Shown: positions 30,840 through 40,636 of the stretch, piece after piece
Layout of the letters: each line of letters opens with the position of its first letter
How positions within the stretch are numbered: the stretch's first letter is position 1
DNA from: Anthracocystis setariae
Taxonomy: Eukaryota; Basidiomycota; Ustilaginomycetes; Ustilaginales; Ustilaginaceae
NCBI GenBank assembly: GCA_928724745.1
Contig: CAKMXJ010000037.1
Span: forward strand, 310,001 to 374,000
Reading direction: 5' to 3'
DNA length: 64,000 nt
The notes under the pieces: generated by a model
What the model saw: only the letters and a program-made list of their open reading frames with translations
Databases searched by the model: none
Told to the model about the DNA's origin: nothing
Translations under genes and position numbers: made by a program

Positions 30840-31746
30840 ATCTGGTTCAGAGTCGATGGTGTGTGCGGGCTAGGTTGGCATGAAAGGTGTAGAGCAAGCG
30901 AGCAAGCAAGGGGAGCATCAAACTGCGTGCGAGATGATGTGCGTCCAAAGGCGGGGGTATCTGTGGGAACGCCTTTGGATGGAGAGAGAAGCTTGCGGAC
31001 GGTTGTGCAAATTGAGCGTTAGGTGGGCGTCGAGTCCATTGAATCAAGAGGCAGAAAGATGTGACCAAGGACGAAGGATGGGCGGCCAGGGATCTGGGTG
31101 GTGTGCGGGTCAAGGCAATGCGTCGAGATGGGCCAGTCGGAACCACAGCGATGGTACAGGAGCAGACAAGATAGAATAGGTGGGAAACAAGATGCAACGA
31201 TGGAAGCTGGCGGCGATGATGTTGACGCTGAGTAAGGGATGGGGCGGATCTATTTGACGAGTAAGGAGGCAGCAGTGGCAGTAGCAGCAGCAGCAGCGGC
31301 GGCGGCGGCGGAGGAGGATTAGGGGTTATGGAGTGTCGCTGCGAAGGAGCAATGCGGGGGTTTTAGGCTGCGTTAAAGGTAGCAGCCGTCACTAGTGCGT
31401 GCGTGCGTGCGTGCGTGTGAGCAAGTGTATGTGTGTATGTGTGTGTGTGTGTGCGAGGCGAACCCAAGGCGAGAGCGGAGGCGGCGGGAGGCGGCGGCGT
31501 TCACTGAGACAACCGAAAATGCTGTTTGGCCTACCAAGCTCAAAAGTGGCACACACAGAACAGGCTGAGGTGCAGGTGCAGGTGCAGGTGCGAGTGCGAG
31601 TGCGAGTGCGAGTTGCCAAAGTAGAGTGTTTTCGGTGGTCGTAGAAGCGTGTAGCCCAACTTGTCTGAGCTTGAATACAAGTCGTGTGAGATGGTGGTGG
31701 TGGTGGTTGTGTCGGAAGAGGGTGAGACAATCCGACTGAGCTTTTA
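30840..31746. other. kinase upstream region with simple repeats
   Basis: About 900 nt between the kinase start and the left end of the transposon. It holds a CAG/CGG tract (about 31284-31313), GTGC and GT repeats (about 31397-31452), GGTGCA/GAGTGC repeats (about 31568-31611) and a GGT run (about 31692-31707). No gene is seen; the kinase promoter must lie here. Confidence 0.5.
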
Positions 31747-31754
31747 ACTCAGCT
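31747..31754 (+). repeat. left terminal inverted repeat of the Harbinger element
   Basis: ACTCAGCT directly follows a TTA at 31744-31746. It is the exact reverse complement of 34561-34568. Confidence 0.65.
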
Positions 31755-32020
31755 CGCGATCCGCTCGGTCCAATTTTCAAAATTATAAGCACGTGACGCG
31801 TGTATAAATGATTTGTAAGCCGTTTTCGGCAGATCGGGTGTGATATTTGCCGATGAACAGGAATCGAGATGGTGGTAGTACTTGAGCTCACGATCAGGCA
31901 CACTCCGTTCATTGCCGTTAAAGTTTGGGTTACACGGGCTCCGAGATCTTATTTCTCCACACTCCCGGACCGTTACCTTGCCGAAACCGGCTTGTACGAC
32001 CATCGTCGGCAGATCTCACG

Positions 32021-32977
32021 ATGAACAGCAGCCAGCACAGCCAATCCAGCGTGTTGATGTTCAATGGCATACCCTCCGAGTTTGCCACGCATTTGCTGAG
32101 GTATTCAGAAGGGTTTGATTCCGTCGCCGACGATGATGAATCTCAACAAGATCTTCGGTCTTCGGCACCGGCCACTCCTGTTCGTTCAGTAGTCACCTCG
32201 CAAGCACAAGATCTTCATGTACAGTCGTCACAAGCTACTCAATTAACACCTTCAAACAATTCAATTGCTGCTTGATCTCAATCTCGACAGTCTGAAGGGA
32301 ATGGTTCGCCGCACTGGGACGCAACCTCTGTGCAGCTTGTTCTGACGGCTGTGCTTGCAAACAACCCGAACCTTGGCTTCTCCAATCAGGATCGCAAGGA
32401 AGCATGGATACGAGCAACTGAAGATTTCAATCAAGCTGCCAGGCTGCGAGGTCTTCCAGACCGAACTTCTCGGGCGATCAAGAAGAAGTTTGAGGCCCTC
32501 ATCGATGCTCGTCGCAAGCGTGTATCTATCAACACTCGGGCAACGGGTATAATTGAGTTCACAAGCGAGCAAGAAGAACTACTGGATGAATACATTGAGA
32601 GTGAGGGTATCCTACGAGCACCTTCTCAGGGTCGGAACAACGTATCGAGAGAGGATCGCAATGCTGCCGAGAACAACCGCGAGGAGCTCGCTCAAATGGT
32701 GAGTTCGTTTAGAGATAACCCAGCCTCTCGCTCAATGCAGACTCGTCGACAGCGAGTCCATCCTCATGTCTCGCCTTCGCAGTCACCATCGCAGCACTCA
32801 ACCTCGGATTCGGAAGCAAACGGTGGCTTGGAGGAATCGCCGTTCTTACAAGGCCGTAAACGTCCGTACAATGCAGCACATGCTGCACTCACCTCTCTCT
32901 CAAGATCAACCGAGAAGCACAGACTCTTTGATGAGGAGTACAAGCGACGACACGGCAACTATGGATCTGTTCAGTAA
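32021..32977 (+). CDS. Harbinger Myb/SANT-like partner protein (one in-frame stop or a 72-nt intron)
   Basis: The frame opens at the ATG at 32021 (MNSSQHSQSS), meets a TGA at 32273-32275 and continues in the same frame to 32977. The part after the stop is the Myb/SANT-like domain (HWDATSVQLVLTAV, KEAWIRATEDFNQAARL, RAIKKKFEALIDARRKR), then an acidic and basic tail. Such proteins bind the subterminal DNA and bring the transposase to the nucleus. A possible intron at 32219-32290 (GTACAG donor, ATTAAC branch, CTCGACAG acceptor) is 72 nt. It would remove the stop and keep the frame. If that intron is not used, the protein is truncated or starts downstream. Both readings are open. Confidence 0.65.
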
Positions 32978-33029
32978 TCATTCCATTCCTCTTGTATCTC
33001 GAAGTGAAGTATGTACATAGCTTAGCGAA

Positions 33030-34208
33030 TCAAAGATCACCGTCTACTTCATCCTCTTCAATGACCTCTTCATCATCCATGTCGATAAGATAGGCTTTGT
33101 TTACTCCTGACTGTGGCTGAGAAGGGTTTGGCGCTATCCACGTCCTGTATACCCGAGAGCTTGTGAAGTATTCTTCTAACGACGGCGGGTTACATCTTCT
33201 TCGCTTGCTTATCTGGTTACCGACCAAGCACGTCTTTGCATTGTACAATAGTACACCTACAAGCCAGTCCAGCCCAATGGCTGAAGCTCCTGACATCTGT
33301 CTGCGCTTGACACTGAACCTCGGCCACTGACCAGGAATGAGACCGATTGCCCACTCAACTTGCACACGGAAGCGATTCATGATCGTGTTGAAGGAGTGTT
33401 CGATTGATGAGACGATGTTACCGCGATACTTGGTGAGGATAGCAGGCGATATAGCATAAGCCGGGTCTCCATACAGATAGAGCTGCTCGCCGCTTGATGA
33501 CTTGGCGTGATCCTTAGCCCACTGCGGCAGACCTGTAGCCTTGACGATGTAAGCGTCGTGCCTCCTGCCTTCGAAGGGGCGAGAACAGAAGACAAGGCCG
33601 TCCGGGAGTGATATGAACTGATACTTAAGAGCATGTGTACGCTTGTGGCCGTTGTACACACGCTCTTGCTGAACCATTGGCATTGCTATTGGTCGGACGG
33701 TACCGTCAATAGCACCCCAGATCTTTGGAAGACCGAAGTTCCTCTCGAACGCTGCCGCGTAGTGCTCTAGCTTCCTCGTATCAACAAGACGGTGTCGATT
33801 GCTTTGAACGTCAAGGAGATGACCCCACTTCCGGTAGATCAAGTCGATCGAAGTTCTCACAATCCTGCTTGTGCGCGAGTACGACCATCCATACTGACCT
33901 TCTAGAGACCTCAATGAGCGACCACGCAGCCACGCACACACCATAAACAGAGCCGTCTTGCTGTCAATGACATCTTGATCTTGCGTTCTAATTGGATCTG
34001 GAAGGTTTAAAGCATTGTGTATTGCTTGGAACTGCAGGAACGTGAACCCAGTATCAGCTCTGAAGTGACGATTACCGACTAGCTTCTCTATGGATGCAAA
34101 GGACGCAGGTTTCAGGTTTGTGCTTTCCCTGCGCTGCAATGCCGAGATGATTAGTGCGGTCTGAACCACGTCCCCGAAGAATGTGTCGCTGGTGTCGTTG
34201 ACCTGCAT
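33030..34208 (-). CDS. PIF/Harbinger transposase (DDE_Tnp_4)
   Basis: I start at the first in-frame ATG (34208), giving 392 residues; the frame is open further upstream only from a TTG. A helix-turn-helix-like region (LEGQYGWSYSRTSRIVRTSIDLIY) precedes the catalytic core. The three acidic residues are visible: WGAIDGTVRP, LYGDPAYAI and RVQVEWAIG. The surrounding blocks (RRHDAYIV, NRFRVQVEW) are those of Harbinger transposases. It cuts and pastes the element together with the Myb-like protein. No frameshift or stop is present, so it may be functional. The tail is very acidic (DMDDEEVIEEDEVDGD). Stops of the two element genes face each other 52 nt apart. Confidence 0.9.
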   Translation of the reverse strand: MQVNDTSDTFFGDVVQTALIISALQRRESTNLKPASFASIEKLVGNRHFRADTGFTFLQFQAIHNALNLPDPIRTQDQDVIDSKTALFMVCAWLRGRSLRSLEGQYGWSYSRTSRIVRTSIDLIYRKWGHLLDVQSNRHRLVDTRKLEHYAAAFERNFGLPKIWGAIDGTVRPIAMPMVQQERVYNGHKRTHALKYQFISLPDGLVFCSRPFEGRRHDAYIVKATGLPQWAKDHAKSSSGEQLYLYGDPAYAISPAILTKYRGNIVSSIEHSFNTIMNRFRVQVEWAIGLIPGQWPRFSVKRRQMSGASAIGLDWLVGVLLYNAKTCLVGNQISKRRRCNPPSLEEYFTSSRVYRTWIAPNPSQPQSGVNKAYLIDMDDEEVIEEDEVDGDL

Positions 34209-34560
34209 GATCGTGTTGGAAGCCTCCGGAAGCTTTCGGACCGCCGGCTGTATGGTCAAAAAGGTTGCTGGAACACGCCGAGAGTGTGGGGTTGACGTTC
34301 ATACGATGGTAGTACCTCCTCGTCAGACGCTTCTGACACCATACCACACTCTGCTTGCTCAACGTAGACATTACTTTCACACACTCAGCATTTGTAATCA
34401 AAACGATCGTCTGTAGACAAGCTGAGTTTGAATAGTTGTCTATCCTGGCTTGGTTACAAAAAGAGGACGGTTTGCACGGCTCGAGGAAGGCAAGCTGGTT
34501 AACACAACTCGCATATGCATGCCTGCATTCACCGGCATAATCCCGCATAAACCTGCATGT

Positions 34561-34568
34561 AGCTGAGT
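34561..34568 (-). repeat. right terminal inverted repeat of the Harbinger element
   Basis: AGCTGAGT is followed by TTA at 34569-34571. It is the exact inverse of the left end. Confidence 0.65.
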
Positions 34569-34571
34569 TTA

Positions 34572-35392
34572 AATTACCCAAACGTGTTGCACGACTCGAT
34601 TCCGAAAATGCTCTAGTAAGTAGAGTAGTGCAAGTGGCAAGTGCAGTTACAGAGTAGTAACAATATAATGCAAATTACGAATGCGAATGCGAGAGATCCC
34701 ACATTTCAGCCTAATCGAGAGGCCATTTGTGAATTTCGGATTCTCTGAATCCTTTCATTATTTATTTTATTTTTTTAAACTTATTTCTTTTTCTTTTTCT
34801 TTTTCGTTTTCTTTTAGGCGCGGGCAAGACGAGTTGCAGTCGCCGCAAGTTTAACTCTTTAACCGGGCCACTGCACAGTACACACAGCATAGCACAGTGA
34901 GTGAATGTGTGAATGTTGGCCGTACTGTAACTGCCTTTGACTTCACCCACTTATTAGAGCCATTCCTGTTTCCATGACAATGATGCAGTGCCACAGTAAA
35001 ACAGCTAAAGAAGAAGAGCACACAGCTGTCCTGTTGGTGAAATCACACAACTTAACAAGTCATCAATTGGACCATGTGACTCGCGCGAAAAGAAAAAAAA
35101 AAAAAAAAAAAGGGGAAAAAAAAAAGGGGAAAAAAAAGGGGAAAAGAAAAAAATGAGCAGCGGCACGTGAGGAAGTATTTGAGCCAAATCGGTGATCTGA
35201 ATGTTGGGCAGAGCAGCTGAGAGCAGCAAAATCGGAAGAAAAGGTCGAAAAACGTTGCTCTCTCTCTCTCTCTCTCTTTTAGCAGCTGCAGCGCTCACAT
35301 CTCAGCTTTGATCTCGTCCGTCATCCACCATCTCTAGCCTTCCATCAACTAGAGCTGACCTTGCTTGGCTATCGACCTCATCGACCGCCAAC
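34572..35392. other. spacer between the transposon and the uL23m gene
   Basis: About 820 nt with no gene seen. It contains a T-rich TTTTTC tract (about 34766-34815), an A/GGGG tract (about 35091-35151) and a CT run (about 35257-35277) close to the next start codon, probably in the uL23m promoter. A TACTGTAAC word lies at about 34923. Confidence 0.5.
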
Positions 35393-37153
35393 ATGATCAG
35401 CGCACCTACATCCCAAGCTCTGCTTGCACGCACTACCCTTCGCAATGCAGCTGCCGTCTCTCGGGTCGCACGTCTTGCTTCCGCACTCACCATCTCCAAC
35501 TCTCCTGCTCAGCCGAGTCGAAGCTTGAGTGTGTCCTCCATTTCCCGCAACGACATCGTCTCTGCTTCTACCGCTACCACTGCTGCTGCTGCTGCTGCTG
35601 CTGCTACTCCTGCCGCTGCTCCTGCTGCAGTTCCTTCTGCTGACCCTACTCACGAGTCTATCCCCACTCACCCACCCACCTCCAAGGCCCGCAATCCCAT
35701 CAAAAGGGGCAAAGAGTACATCTCCCAGCCAGACAAAGTCAGGCTTCTCATCAAATTCGGCTACTTCGAGTCGTCATCACCCAAAGCCGCTGAGATTTCC
35801 TCTGCGCTCAAACGCGAAGAATTCTTCCGACGATGGCTCAAACCTGCTCTCGTTCTCGCAAACTCCTCCTTCCGTTCCGCGCGTGCACGCCGCTGGGTAC
35901 CCAGTGTGGAACAGCTTCGCAGTTTCCTTGGCGCTGATTCAAACATCACCGATGTTCAGCAGTGGCTCGATCAACCAAGACGTGCCTATCACGATACTCA
36001 CAAGGCTGCTGCGCAGCTCAACGAGGCCGAGGCGCAGGTCCCCTTGCTTCCACGCGAATTATGGGACAAAATGGACTACCAAGAGCAAGTCGATTACGTG
36101 CTCAGACCTGTTTGGAACGCCCTGTCAAAATCCGAGCGCTCCGATGCAATGCTTCGCCTCCGTTACGAATGTATCCGAAAGCTCGGCTGGAGACACGGCT
36201 ACTCGTCCGGCTACCCGCGTGCTGAGGGCGAATCCTCTCATCTGCCCGACAAGCTCGGCGCGCGTGGCGATGAGGGCGTAGCCGCCTTCCGTGCACTTCA
36301 AAAAGCTGAAGAGGAGAATGCTTGGGCTGCCTGGCAACAACTTAGCCCTGAGCAGCGGGCTGCCGAAGAACAATCCGCATGGAAGCTTCGTGATCGCTCG
36401 CAAGTGTATCTTGACGATTCGGACGATAGCATGATTCTCTCGCATAGCACGCCGCGTTGGTACGCTGAGCCCGAAAGGGCTGGCGAACTCACTTTCCTGC
36501 CCAACACGATTGTCAAGCTGGTGAAAAACTTTACACCGCCGGGACAGGAGTACGATTCGTTCAAGGCGACGTTCCGCGTTCCGCTCTCGATGCACAAACA
36601 TGCGCTGCGCTCGTATCTGCTTTCGATCTATGGGCTCAAGACTACATGGGCACGCAGTTCGATCTACCGTTCGCCCGTCACGCGCCATATGCGTACGGGC
36701 ATGAAGATTTCCGGTCGTGGCAAAACGTACAAGAAGGTGGAGGTCGGATTGTTGGAGCCATTTTTGTTCCCCGAAGTGAGTCCCGGGTTCCAGAAGCAGC
36801 ATCTGTTGAATTCCGAGTTGGCTTACGAGCAGTCCAGGGTGTATCTCAAGATGACAAGGACTAGCAGGTGGAGGGGTAGAAAGAGTGCCGAGCAGTACGA
36901 GAGCGAGATCGCCAACAAGAATGCTGGTATGTTCCATCAGTTGGATCCGCTCAGTGGTGAGGGGATTAAGCTGAAGCCTGAGGATCAGTCGAACAACTTC
37001 CCTCGCTTTATGGTCAAGACCAAGGGTATGCCTAGTGCCAATCAGGGTAAGATCCTCGAGCTGCTCAATGCCGAGAGGAGGAAGAAGGAGCAACGTGTCG
37101 AGGCTCTCGTTCAGCAGTTCAAGAAGGATGCCACCAAACAAGCCTCGTCCTAA
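35393..37153 (+). CDS. MRP20: mitochondrial large-subunit ribosomal protein uL23m
   Basis: A single-exon frame of 586 residues from an ATG. The N-terminus is Arg/Ser/Ala-rich with few acids and fits a mitochondrial presequence. An alanine run near 62-75 is encoded by a GCT repeat. The ribosomal L23 fold is visible at about 380-465: TIVKLVKNF, FKATFRVPLSMHKHALRSYLLSIYG and the basic loop TRHMRTGMKISGRGKTYKKVEVGL. L23 proteins sit at the peptide-exit tunnel and contact 23S-type rRNA. The family core is ~100 residues, and yeast Mrp20 is about 260. Here some 300 extra residues precede the fold, rich in Trp, Arg and charged helices. The C-terminus is a coiled, charged tail. The assignment rests on the core. 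Confidence 0.85.
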   Translation: MISAPTSQALLARTTLRNAAAVSRVARLASALTISNSPAQPSRSLSVSSISRNDIVSASTATTAAAAAAAATPAAAPAAVPSADPTHESIPTHPPTSKARNPIKRGKEYISQPDKVRLLIKFGYFESSSPKAAEISSALKREEFFRRWLKPALVLANSSFRSARARRWVPSVEQLRSFLGADSNITDVQQWLDQPRRAYHDTHKAAAQLNEAEAQVPLLPRELWDKMDYQEQVDYVLRPVWNALSKSERSDAMLRLRYECIRKLGWRHGYSSGYPRAEGESSHLPDKLGARGDEGVAAFRALQKAEEENAWAAWQQLSPEQRAAEEQSAWKLRDRSQVYLDDSDDSMILSHSTPRWYAEPERAGELTFLPNTIVKLVKNFTPPGQEYDSFKATFRVPLSMHKHALRSYLLSIYGLKTTWARSSIYRSPVTRHMRTGMKISGRGKTYKKVEVGLLEPFLFPEVSPGFQKQHLLNSELAYEQSRVYLKMTRTSRWRGRKSAEQYESEIANKNAGMFHQLDPLSGEGIKLKPEDQSNNFPRFMVKTKGMPSANQGKILELLNAERRKKEQRVEALVQQFKKDATKQASS

Positions 37154-37239
37154 CTTTTGTAGCAGTTGCCATGATTCCACTCAACCTCAATCACACACCA
37201 AAGATCGTTGGACGGTGTTATGACTGTGTTACAATGAGG

Positions 37240-38001
37240 TTAGATGACATGGTGAGTTTTAAGCTTGTGAATGATCGAGTTGATGATGGCTTTGGTTGAC
37301 ATGTTCGGTTCGACTTTAACCGAGATGATGCCGGGTTCTTGAGCTTCGTGTGGGATTTGTAGTGTTGCGAGTTGGCTGTAGAGCATGTCTAGTTTCATAA
37401 AGTGGCCTTTTCGATTGGTCATCCTGTATTCGAGTAATTCTTTGGAGAGGTCGAGGTAGATGTGGATGACTTTCAGGTCGGTTGGGGTTGGGGATTGGGA
37501 TTCGGGTTGGGTTGTGGCTGGATCTGCCAAGTTTGTAATCGTGCCTCGTAGCAGTCGACGGTAGATGAGTTTTAGCGAGCTGCATGCGATGATGGCGATG
37601 TGGTTCTTGGATGTTTCCACCTCGGATTCGTCTGCGCGCGCGGTTTGTTGCGCTTGGGCTGCAGTATCCATGTTGGTTGAAGTCTGCGTTGACGTCTCGT
37701 ACACTTCAGCCAATTGCTGCTGCTTCTTGTCCTCACCTCCTTGTTTCGCCAACGAGCAAGGCACGCGTTGCTTGAGAGCCAAATCCAACCCGGTCTTTCG
37801 AATTGTCTTCAACCAAGGCTCTCGATCGTCATCATTCAACGGATGTCCCGCCGACATCTTGGCCACATTCGACGCAGGATGCAAATCATCCCCATCGATA
37901 AACGGACACGAAAGCGCAGACGACAGCGCTGCACCGACAGTAGACTTGCCACTGCCAGAAGTGCCCATAACAATAAGCAGAGTCGGAACCTTTGATGTCA
38001 T
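37240..38001 (-). CDS. gluconokinase
   Basis: I start at the ATG at 38001 (MTSKVPTLLIVMGTSGSGKST), which puts the P-loop at residues 13-21; the frame upstream is His-rich and non-conserved. The product is 253 residues. Family blocks are CPFIDGDDLHPASNVAKMSAGHPLNDDDREPWL (~34-66), IAIIACSSLKLIYRRLLRG, VIHIYLDLSKELLEYRM and RKGHFMKLDMLYSQLATLQ. It phosphorylates D-gluconate to 6-phosphogluconate, feeding the pentose phosphate pathway in the cytosol. Typical enzymes are ~175-200 residues. The excess is a Gln/Thr/Ala-rich insertion (~85-130) between the first and second halves of the fold, probably a surface loop. It converges on the uL23m stop with 86 nt between them. Confidence 0.92.
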   Translation of the reverse strand: MTSKVPTLLIVMGTSGSGKSTVGAALSSALSCPFIDGDDLHPASNVAKMSAGHPLNDDDREPWLKTIRKTGLDLALKQRVPCSLAKQGGEDKKQQQLAEVYETSTQTSTNMDTAAQAQQTARADESEVETSKNHIAIIACSSLKLIYRRLLRGTITNLADPATTQPESQSPTPTDLKVIHIYLDLSKELLEYRMTNRKGHFMKLDMLYSQLATLQIPHEAQEPGIISVKVEPNMSTKAIINSIIHKLKTHHVI

Positions 38002-38400
38002 GATCACGATGTTATTCCGGGTCGAGAATGGATAGTGATGGTGCAGAGGCAACAGCCGCGGTCACAAGAGAAGGGCCCCGGTGTGGGGAGGAAAGATGGT
38101 CGAGTTCCACAGTTTCGGCTGCGAAAACGCGTGGACAAGAAAAACCGGTCCGGCCGATCCGTTCGGATCCATCACGCTCGAATTTTGCCCTCGAACGCCT
38201 GAAAATCAATGCTACCAAAGCCCTCTCAGCATCATCGCTCATCCCTGAGGACCCCCACCAACACTATGCAGCATATCGGTGTCACGATCACAAAGACAAG
38301 CGCAAGATTATAGACAGCAACTTGGCACGGGAAAAAAGGGGTATCATTGTCAAACCATCACGAGGTTATGACTTTCTGTGTGAGCATGTTGAATGGACCA
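38002..38400. other. promoter region of the gluconokinase gene
   Basis: About 400 nt between the gluconokinase start and the stop of the LAMTOR2-like gene on the same strand. A 165-residue frame on the opposite strand overlaps it but has no recognisable character. Confidence 0.4.
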
Positions 38401-39537
38401 TCACGACTCGGCTTCATCATCCGTTGTCACCCTACTCTGCCTTCCTGATCGCCGCACAGAATCATCATCCACGTCATGACGCTGCCTTACTCCGCACTTG
38501 CTCAAGCTCGGAGCCAAGATTCTAGCCAGCGCCTTTGCCTGTGCATACAAACCCGTCCACAGCTTCGACTCCCACTCGTTTGAGGCCAAACTCGCCTCCA
38601 TGCCGGCGCCATTCTGATACGGACCCGTGTCATTCTCGCCGCCAGACGGAAGTGGGGAAGATGAATGTGGCGCACTGGGCGTGGTTGGAAACTGCTCCGA
38701 TACGGGCGAGCGGGAAGGGGTGGTAATGTTGTCTGCGGACCTGGTGGAAGTGGGCGTGGTGCCGCCTGACCTCAAACGTGAACGAGTCGGATTCGCTGCG
38801 GACAACGTCGCCGTGGACGACGCAAGAGCGCCACTTGCTCCCTGTACCGACATGCTCGGACTCCTTGGCAGGGCAGCAGAAGGTGGTGCATTAGCGGAAG
38901 CGTTGAGCGTGAGAAGCATGAACGGCGTTGGATTGTGGCCAAATCCACCTAGATCCTCGGCGGACTCGTCCATGTTGGCGAGTTCACTCGAACTTTGACT
39001 ACGTCTGGGACTAGATGGCACAATAGGCATGACCAAGATGCTTCCTAGATCGCTTTCGAGCAGAAGCGGGACAAGCTCGCGGGCTGTCCCTTTACTGGCG
39101 CCCGAGCTCGTCGCTGGCGTCACCGTATGCTTGGCCACATGCACCGACGAGCCAGGAAGAACGATACTCGTGCCTGGTTGGAGAAATTCGCTTGGCTTCC
39201 CGCCGGTGTAGGTTTCGGTTGCCTGACGCCAAGCAGTCACTGCAATGGCAGAAAGACACTGCGCACGTTCATCGAGGGTCAAAGGTGGTGGTCGACCGTT
39301 TGTAGTGGGTGGTGGTGCGGTTCCAGCCGCCGCCGCAGTGCTAGCAAGAATGGATGCTATGGCAGATTTGGGAGGGGGCGAGTCGACGAGACGGGTAGCG
39401 ACGGCGTAGAGCTCGGACGAGTCTAGCAGCGTCAAAAGAGCCGTGTGCGGACGGGACGAGAACGATTGGCTGTCGCTGCCATCGTTTTGATTGATCAGCT
39501 GCGTGAGCAGGGCAGTGATTGCGGCTGGTTGGAGCAT
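38401..39537 (-). CDS. roadblock-fold LAMTOR2/Ragulator-like protein with large insertions
   Basis: A single-exon frame of 378 residues from an ATG. In order along the protein I see blocks like those of the small Ragulator subunit LAMTOR2 (p14). They are MLQPAAITALLTQLI at the start, TALLTLLDSSELYAVA, CLSAIAVTAWRQATE, LVPLLLESDLGSILVMPI, PFMLLTLNAS and AQAKALARILAPSL near the end. LAMTOR2 is ~125 residues; the extra length is Ser/Pro/Thr-rich insertions between strands and before the last helix. Family members build a scaffold on the vacuole or lysosome that anchors Rag GTPases and activates TORC1. The match is by eye to the block order and hydrophobic pattern, so orthology is inferred. The last ~25 residues (DDDSVRRSGRQS) look like a charged tail. 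Confidence 0.6.
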   Translation of the reverse strand: MLQPAAITALLTQLINQNDGSDSQSFSSRPHTALLTLLDSSELYAVATRLVDSPPPKSAIASILASTAAAAGTAPPPTTNGRPPPLTLDERAQCLSAIAVTAWRQATETYTGGKPSEFLQPGTSIVLPGSSVHVAKHTVTPATSSGASKGTARELVPLLLESDLGSILVMPIVPSSPRRSQSSSELANMDESAEDLGGFGHNPTPFMLLTLNASANAPPSAALPRSPSMSVQGASGALASSTATLSAANPTRSRLRSGGTTPTSTRSADNITTPSRSPVSEQFPTTPSAPHSSSPLPSGGENDTGPYQNGAGMEASLASNEWESKLWTGLYAQAKALARILAPSLSKCGVRQRHDVDDDSVRRSGRQSRVTTDDEAES

Positions 39538-40636
39538 CTCCGTATGCTTTGCAGCCTAGTTCGACTCTTATTGCCCTGACGAGTGTAGTTTGTGGGTTGG
39601 ATTCGTGATGAAAAGGGTTGTGGTTGTCTGGACAGAACAGAACAGTTTTTCCATTCCGATGCAATCAGAAAGCGAGGTAGCTTAGCTTCTTTCGGGTTTC
39701 GGCCCAAAGGGTGCTTCGTGCACGCACAGCTCATCCTTGATATCATTTTTCTGAAATTCGAGCGGATTCACATTGATGGACTAACACCTTGACATGCAGG
39801 GAGGAATTACAAATCATGTGGAGTAAGGGCGCGATGCTGCCTGCTCCAGTGCCACCACACAGTCACACAGTTCAAGATGTTGGGTTCAGTCATCCATTCC
39901 GGGCCCCCAACGTCGCGCTCTCGGCCTTCAACAATTATGCCAACTTTCTTTTTTTTTTTTTTTTCTCCTCTGGACAGTACAGCAGCACAGCGCAGTATTT
40001 CGACTCTTTGGACTTTAGCCGCGGAAAGCTGAGCTGCAACGCGGTTGACCCAACCCCAGCGCAATACTGTAAAAAATAAAGAAAGAAAGGAAAATAGGTG
40101 AGGGTAACTACAGAGTAAAAGTATTGATTGAGTGGGTTGAGCGCTGGGGAAGCGGCAACCGATTGGAGCGGCGAGATTGAAATGCTGCTCAACATTGCAT
40201 TTCACAGCTATTATTAAGTATTATTGCCGACCTGAGCTTGCGTTTGGCTGGTGACGCTTGACTCAACTTTACCTCGTTCCTCTCCTATTTTGGTCGTCTA
40301 CTGCGCCTTCGATACCATCTCCGCATCCTTCTACAACGGCGACAAAGATGAGCTAGGTTCGGTGAATGCGACCAAGCAGGCTTCACCAGCACAGGGCATC
40401 GGTTCGGAGACTGAATTCATTCGTTCACGCAGAGGCTATTGACATTGCCTCTGAGCAGCATACACGCTTGGACTCTGCCCAACTTTCGACGCCCGCGTCG
40501 GTCATGAGGCGGTGATCACATATTCCTTTCCGCCATCGGAAGGATAGCGACAGTTCGTTGGACACAGTGGCACCTCGTCTGACCGCAAATCATCACCTGA
40601 CCATTAAGGTCATTGCAACGCCACCACGCCGCCATC
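39538..40636. other. divergent promoter region, LAMTOR2-like / NEM1
   Basis: About 1.1 kb between divergent starts. It has a T run (about 39949-39964), an ACAGTACAGCAGCAC word (about 39975) and ATACTGTAAAA (about 40065). Short open frames on both strands overlap each other. No gene is seen. Confidence 0.5.

Larger units (their letters stand above)
31747..34568. mobile_element. PIF/Harbinger DNA transposon, apparently full length
   Basis: A 2.8 kb element encodes both Harbinger proteins: a Myb/SANT-like protein (+) and a DDE transposase (-), arranged tail to tail. The ends read ACTCAGCT at 31747-31754 and AGCTGAGT at 34561-34568, an 8-bp perfect inverted repeat. Both are flanked by TTA (31744-31746 and 34569-34571), the 3-bp target duplication typical of PIF/Harbinger. 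The inverted repeat does not extend further, which is short for the family, so the exact ends are less certain than the element itself. It sits between the kinase promoter region and a mitochondrial ribosomal protein gene without breaking either. An uninterrupted transposase frame suggests a recent insertion. Confidence 0.85.

Noticed and set aside
38028..38525. 165-residue frame on the + strand
   Set aside because: It overlaps the end of the LAMTOR2-like gene on the other strand, has no domain, and is likely chance.
40613..40636. Upstream extension of the NEM1 frame
   Set aside because: It opens at TTG, not ATG; the first ATG is at 40637.
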